A stretch of DNA of 64,000 nucleotides from Nonomuraea sp. NBC_00507 (lineage in GTDB: Bacteria > Actinomycetota > Actinomycetes > Streptosporangiales > Streptosporangiaceae), in the NCBI RefSeq assembly GCF_036013525.1, contig NZ_CP107853.1:1240001-1304000 (forward strand). Direction: 5' to 3'. Positions 60,020-64,000 of this stretch are shown piece after piece. Position 1 is the first letter of the stretch. Each line of letters opens with the position of its first letter. The translations under genes and the position numbers were made by a program. The notes below the pieces were generated by a model. It was not told the origin of the DNA, did not search any database, and worked only from the letters and a program-made list of their open reading frames with translations.

Positions 60020-60628
60020 ATGCGTGTCGACTTCGATCCCGAGGCCATGGGTGGGGCGGCTTTCTTTCGGTTCCTGACCTCGGTCGTTGTTCCACGTCCG
60101 ATCGCGTGGGTATCCACCGTCACACCCGACGGAGCGGTCGAGAACCTCGCTCCGCACTCCTTCTTCAGCATCGCCAGTACCGATCCGCCGATCGTGCAGT
60201 TCACCTCGATCGGCCGCAAGGACTCCCTGCGCAATGTTGAGGACACCGGAGAGTTCGTCGTCAACTTCTCCTCCGAACCGCTGCTGCACCAGATCCGCGA
60301 CACCGCCACCGATTTCCCTCGGACCGTGAGCGAATTCGGCTTCGCGGGAGTCGAACGCGAAGCCAGCCGTCATGTGCGGCCGCCCCGGGTGGCCGCCTCT
60401 CCCGTCGTCCTGGAGTGCCGTTCACACACAACGCTGCGCATGGGTAATTCCACCTTGGTGTTCGGCAGGGTCTTCCTCGCGGCGGTGCACAAGGATTACA
60501 TCGTCAACGACCGGCCCGACGCCGAGCTGTTGCGCCCGTTGACCAAGCTCGGCGGCGACGAGTGGGGGACGCTGGGCGAGATCCTGCACCTGAGCCGCAT
60601 CCCTTACGAGGAGCCGCAAGCCGTATGA
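60020..60628 (+). CDS. Flavin reductase-like protein (FMN-binding)
   Basis: 202 residues. FFRFLTSVVVPRPIAWVSTVTPDGAVENLAPHSFF is the flavin-reductase-like opening (FMN phosphate loop), then DPPIVQFTSIGRKDSLRNVEDTGEFVVNFSS. The fold binds FMN and reduces it or a partner oxygenase. ATG 60020 has a weak ribosome site. Complete. Confidence 0.9.
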   Translation: MRVDFDPEAMGGAAFFRFLTSVVVPRPIAWVSTVTPDGAVENLAPHSFFSIASTDPPIVQFTSIGRKDSLRNVEDTGEFVVNFSSEPLLHQIRDTATDFPRTVSEFGFAGVEREASRHVRPPRVAASPVVLECRSHTTLRMGNSTLVFGRVFLAAVHKDYIVNDRPDAELLRPLTKLGGDEWGTLGEILHLSRIPYEEPQAV

Positions 60629-60755
60629 CCCAGCGTCTCCTCCAGGCAGACCGGTATGACCTCTCGCCGAGGCACCTTGATCCGCAGAGCTGATGCCCTC
60701 CCCGCGTGTTGCCCTACTTCAACAGCCAGCCGGCCACGACTTTGAAGGCCCGCGA

Positions 60756-61607
60756 TCAGCCATGGATATCCAGCCCTTCGCGATCGAGCTCTGCTCGGAT
60801 CTGGCCGAGCCACTCCGTGCCCAGCCGGCGCCCATTGGGGAGTTGGTCGTCTCGATCCCAGCGCCACGTTGCGATCATCGCCAGCACGAGGATCCGGCAC
60901 TCGCGTAGCAAGTCTTGATTGACACCCGGGTAGTGCTCGCTGACGTCTTCGGGCGCATGGGCGAGGTCGAATTCGACAGGCCCACGGCAACACGTCTCGA
61001 GGTCTATGAACAGCAGCCCATTCTTCGTGGTGAGCACATTGCCCGGGTGCGGCTCGCCGTGCAGCAACTGCTCGGCGGCGCCGCGCTCGGCGATCACTCG
61101 CCTCAGACTTCGTAACGTGTCGCCGAGCAGCTCCCGGTCCGCGTCGGCGAGCGCCGGCGTACGGTCGCGGCTCGCCACGAGTCGTTGAGCCTGCTCGACC
61201 CGATCCATGAAATGCGGCGTCGGGACATCGAGCTTGCGCATGCCGGCATGCAGCCGCCCGAGCGCATTGGCGTAGTCGGCTGGTGAGACCTCTCGAGGCG
61301 TCGCAGGTTCGTAGTAGGTCCACAGCGTGACCATGAAGCCATCACGCTCGTAGACGCGTGGCTCCACTCGAGGCTCGAGAGCAGCCACAGGGCTCTCGGA
61401 TTCGGCGAGCCGCTGAGCAAGCTCGATTTCGAACTGTGCGACCTGATCCGCTACAGGTGCCACCCGAGCCAGGACGTCACAAGGCAGCAGACGCAGAGTG
61501 AGCTTGTTCGAGTCATGAAGAACGATCGCGTCGTCGGCTGTCAGGCCAAGTGATGAGGCGGTCGACCTGGCCGCGGCCACCGCACGTGGGACCTCTGACG
61601 CCTGCAT
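60756..61607 (-). CDS. Aminoglycoside phosphotransferase-fold kinase
   Basis: 283 residues from ATG 61607, GAGGAG upstream. LLHGEPHPGNVL is the catalytic HGDxHxxN loop with Glu in place of Asp, and LFIDLETCCRGPVEFDLAHAPE the metal-binding DxD-like region (DLE). N-terminal lobe: ARVAPVADQVAQFEIELAQRL. The Asp-to-Glu change in the loop is notable and may lower or change activity. Small-molecule kinase or antibiotic phosphotransferase; the substrate is unknown. Confidence 0.85.
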   Translation of the reverse strand: MQASEVPRAVAAARSTASSLGLTADDAIVLHDSNKLTLRLLPCDVLARVAPVADQVAQFEIELAQRLAESESPVAALEPRVEPRVYERDGFMVTLWTYYEPATPREVSPADYANALGRLHAGMRKLDVPTPHFMDRVEQAQRLVASRDRTPALADADRELLGDTLRSLRRVIAERGAAEQLLHGEPHPGNVLTTKNGLLFIDLETCCRGPVEFDLAHAPEDVSEHYPGVNQDLLRECRILVLAMIATWRWDRDDQLPNGRRLGTEWLGQIRAELDREGLDIHG

Positions 61608-61790
61608 CGTCGCCGGCTCCTCTCCCTTGCGCGCTGCCGTACTCTCCCAGGGGTGCGGTCTGGGCCACCGTACCAAGTTGTCGATCGAGAGCCGCGATGG
61701 CGCGAACGGGCGGGGCGCTGCCGGGCCTGGGCCGGTTCGGCAGGCCACTCCGCTGAAGCTTTCGGCGCGAACCAAGGGCTCCGCGCCTCT

Positions 61791-62396
61791 TTAGCGCCGC
61801 CCGCCGAACTCCCAGTCGTGGACCTCGATGTCGGCATACCGGTCCAGGGTCAGGACGGCGCGTGCCGCATCCGGGTCCGGCGCCCGGACCAGCAGCGCCG
61901 TACCCAGCCAGGTGGCGCCGTCGTCGGACAGCAGCGGTCCATACGCGATCAACTCGTCCCGGTCGGGCGGCGGGACAAGGTCGGCAGCCTGCCCTGAGCC
62001 GAGGCCCAGCACCAGATACCGGTTGCCGCCCTCTCTGCCGCCAGGGAAATCCCACATGGTGCGGCCCAGCACGTTGCGCCAGCGGCGCAACATCACGTCC
62101 CTGTACACACCGGCCTGGTAGTTGGGCTCGTCGAAGACGAACGCACGCGCAGTGGCGAGATCTGGCAGGTCGACGATGTGCACGCTGCCGGTGGCCGTGT
62201 CGCTGTCACGGTGGAAGGTCGGGCCGCGGGCGATCAGCTCCGCCGCGTACCGGTCCATGTAGGACCAATGCTCTTCCACCAACTCGGCGCGCAGAGCCGC
62301 GGAGTCGGGCCGATCGCGGTGAAAACAGAAGAACTCCATGGCGAGAGTACTTACCACGGCCCGCAGCGACGGCTCCATTCTGGTCATCGCCGCCAT
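61791..62396 (-). CDS. YCII-domain protein (two repeats)
   Basis: 201 residues. MEFFCFHRDRPDSAALRAELVEEHWSYMDRYAAELIARGPTF and the second RRSLLLVLGLG-type half (YLVLGLGSGQAADLVPPPDRDELIAYGPLL) are YCII/EthD-like dimeric alpha-beta folds, followed by DPDAARAVLTLDRYADIEVHDWEFGGR. The ATG at 62396 has AAGGA five bases upstream, better than the internal ATG 62339. Function unknown; such proteins are often linked to redox or polyketide steps. Confidence 0.75.
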   Translation of the reverse strand: MAAMTRMEPSLRAVVSTLAMEFFCFHRDRPDSAALRAELVEEHWSYMDRYAAELIARGPTFHRDSDTATGSVHIVDLPDLATARAFVFDEPNYQAGVYRDVMLRRWRNVLGRTMWDFPGGREGGNRYLVLGLGSGQAADLVPPPDRDELIAYGPLLSDDGATWLGTALLVRAPDPDAARAVLTLDRYADIEVHDWEFGGRR

Positions 62397-62432
62397 GGCG
62401 ATCCTTCAGCCCCACCCCAGCCGCGATCTGTG

Positions 62433-63365
62433 TCAAGGGCTCAGCGGAACACAGTCCAGGATGACATGTCCGAGCGCGGTGCGGTGAACGTCGGCAACGT
62501 CGAGCCCGGCTTCGGCAGCGATGGCGATGTAGTCCTCGACGGTGCGCTCGCGGCCGCCGCTGAGCACGAGCATGCGCAGGTTCATCTCGGCGAACATGGC
62601 CGGGTCGGCACCGGAGCCGCCGTGTGACTCGATCACGACGAAACTCTGGCCAACGAACTCGCACCGCGCAGCCAACCCGCGCTCGGCCAGGTAGTGCCGA
62701 CCTCGATCCACTGTGTCCGGCAGATCCACGAGCGTGGCCCGGATATCCGGGTGGGCGCGCAGCACTTCGGCGAGCAGGGCGCCGGTGCCCCCGCCGACGT
62801 CGACCACATCCCGCACACCGGACCAGTCGTAGCCCCTGGCCGCGTCGGCGACGTAGTCCGCTCGGGAAGCCATCATCGCGTCGAACGACCCGCTCATCTC
62901 GGGGTGCGCGGCAAGATAGCGCCAGAACGGGGCGCCGACGACCGTCTCCCACGCCGGTTGCCCGGTGCGGACCGTGTGCAGCAATCCGGTGAATGCCAGG
63001 TCCATCTGCCCGCCGAAGCCACCCAGGTCGAGCCGCACCCGCATCCCGGAAGGATGGTCGGACGCCAGCAGCGCGGCGGGCTCGTTGACGGCGAACCTGC
63101 CCGGCTCCGGTTCGGTGAAGACACCGCGGCAGACCAAGTGACGCAGCAGCCGGCCCAGGGCGTCGGCGTTGGTGTCAGACCGGCGTGCCAGCTCCTCGAC
63201 GGGCATCGCGTCGTCGGCCATCAAATCGGCCAGCCCCAGCGAGGCCGCGACCCGCACCGCCATCGGCGTGACCAGGTCCGTTACAGGTCCCAGTACGTCC
63301 CATGCCGCTTCCCATTCCGATGGCCGGCCGTGCTGCTCGTCGTGATCGTCCTCAGCGGTAGTCAT
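62433..63365 (-). CDS. O-methyltransferase, apparently with an internal deletion
   Basis: 310 residues from ATG 63365. Dimerisation/winged-helix domain: LVTPMAVRVAASLGLADLMADDAMPVEELARR and LLRHLVCRGVFTEPEPGRFAVN. SAM motif VVDVGGGTGALLAEVLRAHP, then LVDLPDTVDRGRHYLAERGLAARCEFVGQSF. At this point the family has about 40 more residues including the catalytic HDW segment, but here the sequence goes straight to VVIESHGGSGADPAMFAEMNLRMLVLSGGRERTVEDY, which belongs after it. The frame is kept. The enzyme is probably inactive or altered. Confidence 0.82.
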   Translation of the reverse strand: MTTAEDDHDEQHGRPSEWEAAWDVLGPVTDLVTPMAVRVAASLGLADLMADDAMPVEELARRSDTNADALGRLLRHLVCRGVFTEPEPGRFAVNEPAALLASDHPSGMRVRLDLGGFGGQMDLAFTGLLHTVRTGQPAWETVVGAPFWRYLAAHPEMSGSFDAMMASRADYVADAARGYDWSGVRDVVDVGGGTGALLAEVLRAHPDIRATLVDLPDTVDRGRHYLAERGLAARCEFVGQSFVVIESHGGSGADPAMFAEMNLRMLVLSGGRERTVEDYIAIAAEAGLDVADVHRTALGHVILDCVPLSP

Positions 63366-63502
63366 GCCACGACACTCCTCGCGCGGAATCTCAAGGCTGC
63401 TTTGCCCGGAAGCAACCATGCGACCATCCGCTTGGTCGGTGACGGTCGCCCTTACCTTGTCGTGCCCGGAGTATCGGTGCCATCGACGGGGAGTTGCCTG
63501 GT

Positions 63503-64000
63503 ATGGGTAGAAGCATGATCTTCTCGAGGTGGGCGGTCCAAGTCGCTGTACTCACTCCCTTGGTCATCCCGATCATCGCTGTCCCGCGGGCGGCAGCCGA
63601 CACGAGCAAGCAGCCACAGGCCGCGGCGCTGGCCCGCCGCATGCTGGACCAGTTGAAAGTAGCCCAGCCCTTATCAATCCGTGGTTACAGCCACCGGCGG
63701 TTCCTGCCTCGATGGGCACATCACAGAGGCAGGTGCGACGCACGAGAGATCGTCCTGGCGCGCGACGGGCGACGCGTGCGCAAGAACGCGAACTGCCACC
63801 CTGTTAAGGGCATCTGGCACAGCCCGTACGACGGCAAGCGACTGAAGAGCGAGAAGCAGGTCGACGTCGACCATGTCGTGCCACTGGCGTACGCCTGGCG
63901 CTCTGGCGCCAGCAAATGGAGCCAGGCGCGGCGGCGCGCGTTCGCCAACGACCTCACCCGCCCGGAGCTCATAGTGGTCAGCCATTCCGCCAACATCGCC
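63503..64000 (+). CDS. Secreted HNH-type nuclease, cut by the window end
   Basis: 166 codons are visible. A signal segment (VAVLTPLVIPIIAVPRAAA) follows ATG 63503 (or 63515). The domain has RGYSHRRFLPRWAHHRGRCDAREIVLARDG and VDVDHVVPLAYAWRSGASKWSQARRRAFANDL, the D-HV-PLAxAW motif of the DUF1524/HNH nucleases of Streptomyces. The last part (NxxxxVSHSANIA) is at the edge. Secreted DNase is expected. Confidence 0.85.
   Translation, partial: MGRSMIFSRWAVQVAVLTPLVIPIIAVPRAAADTSKQPQAAALARRMLDQLKVAQPLSIRGYSHRRFLPRWAHHRGRCDAREIVLARDGRRVRKNANCHPVKGIWHSPYDGKRLKSEKQVDVDHVVPLAYAWRSGASKWSQARRRAFANDLTRPELIVVSHSANIA

Overview
The window is high-GC DNA from a filamentous actinomycete. Streptosporangiales is a guess, based on the 39-residue DLW protein next to tRNA-Ala, a cvnABCD conservon, tail-anchored Ser/Thr kinases, a Thr-Pro-rich secreted protein and YkuD transpeptidase. 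Genes are mostly short operons with 4-base ATGA overlaps. Only the left edge (1-2250: secreted HVHP protein, DLW-39, HAD phosphatase) is clearly stable chromosome. The right part (59000-64000: methyltransferases, flavin reductase, APH-like kinase, HNH nuclease) may be chromosome or further island.

Everything from tRNA-Ala(TGC) at 2251-2326 to about 58850 is an island built by repeated integration into that tRNA. The 3' part of the tRNA gene (about 42 bp) recurs at 4060, 10119, 15779, 19304, 44210, 51950 and 58808. Each copy has short arm-type repeats about 85 bp upstream, and several have a second set about 40 bp downstream. The arm classes let the island be read as seven units: E1 (2289-4102, GNAT), E2 (4103-10163, SRPBCC/NmrA/quinone reductase/MarR), E3 (10164-15824, DUF4265, S1, SUKH, small membrane proteins), E4 (15825-19346, Thr-Pro protein, L,D-transpeptidase), E5 (19347-44246, VapBC-like pair, TerY-P-like signalling cluster, DUF4331, conservon, nested IS701/RIT, ECF sigma operon), E6 (46591-51992, DUF4279, S51 peptidase, IS110, DUF6896) and E7 (51993-58852, LacI, ABC importer and deaminase). 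E2 and E7 share both end types and a nearly identical 270-bp left end but carry different cargo. Every array integrase is a fragment, so none of these units can move by itself.

Mobile elements sit inside the array. A TnpB-only element (44247-46590) has split the sixth att copy, so its predicted guide RNA would read into the tRNA-derived att sequence. An IS701-family element (36064-41002, CTAG target duplication) has been split by a recombinase-in-trio element with perfect 31-bp inverted repeats. IS110, IS3 and MFS/aldo-keto reductase/HAD/rifampin-phosphotransferase remnants fill the junk between cargo genes.

The most interesting functional block is 21904-27462: a vWA protein, a membrane-anchored PP2C phosphatase, a TerY-P-type kinase, a second kinase with FHA domain and C-terminal membrane anchor, and a convergent membrane-anchored periplasmic-binding-protein-like receptor. 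It looks like a membrane-tethered version of the TerY-P triad with a sensor attached. The second complete system is the LacI-controlled ABC importer plus adenosine-deaminase-family enzyme at 52685-58519.
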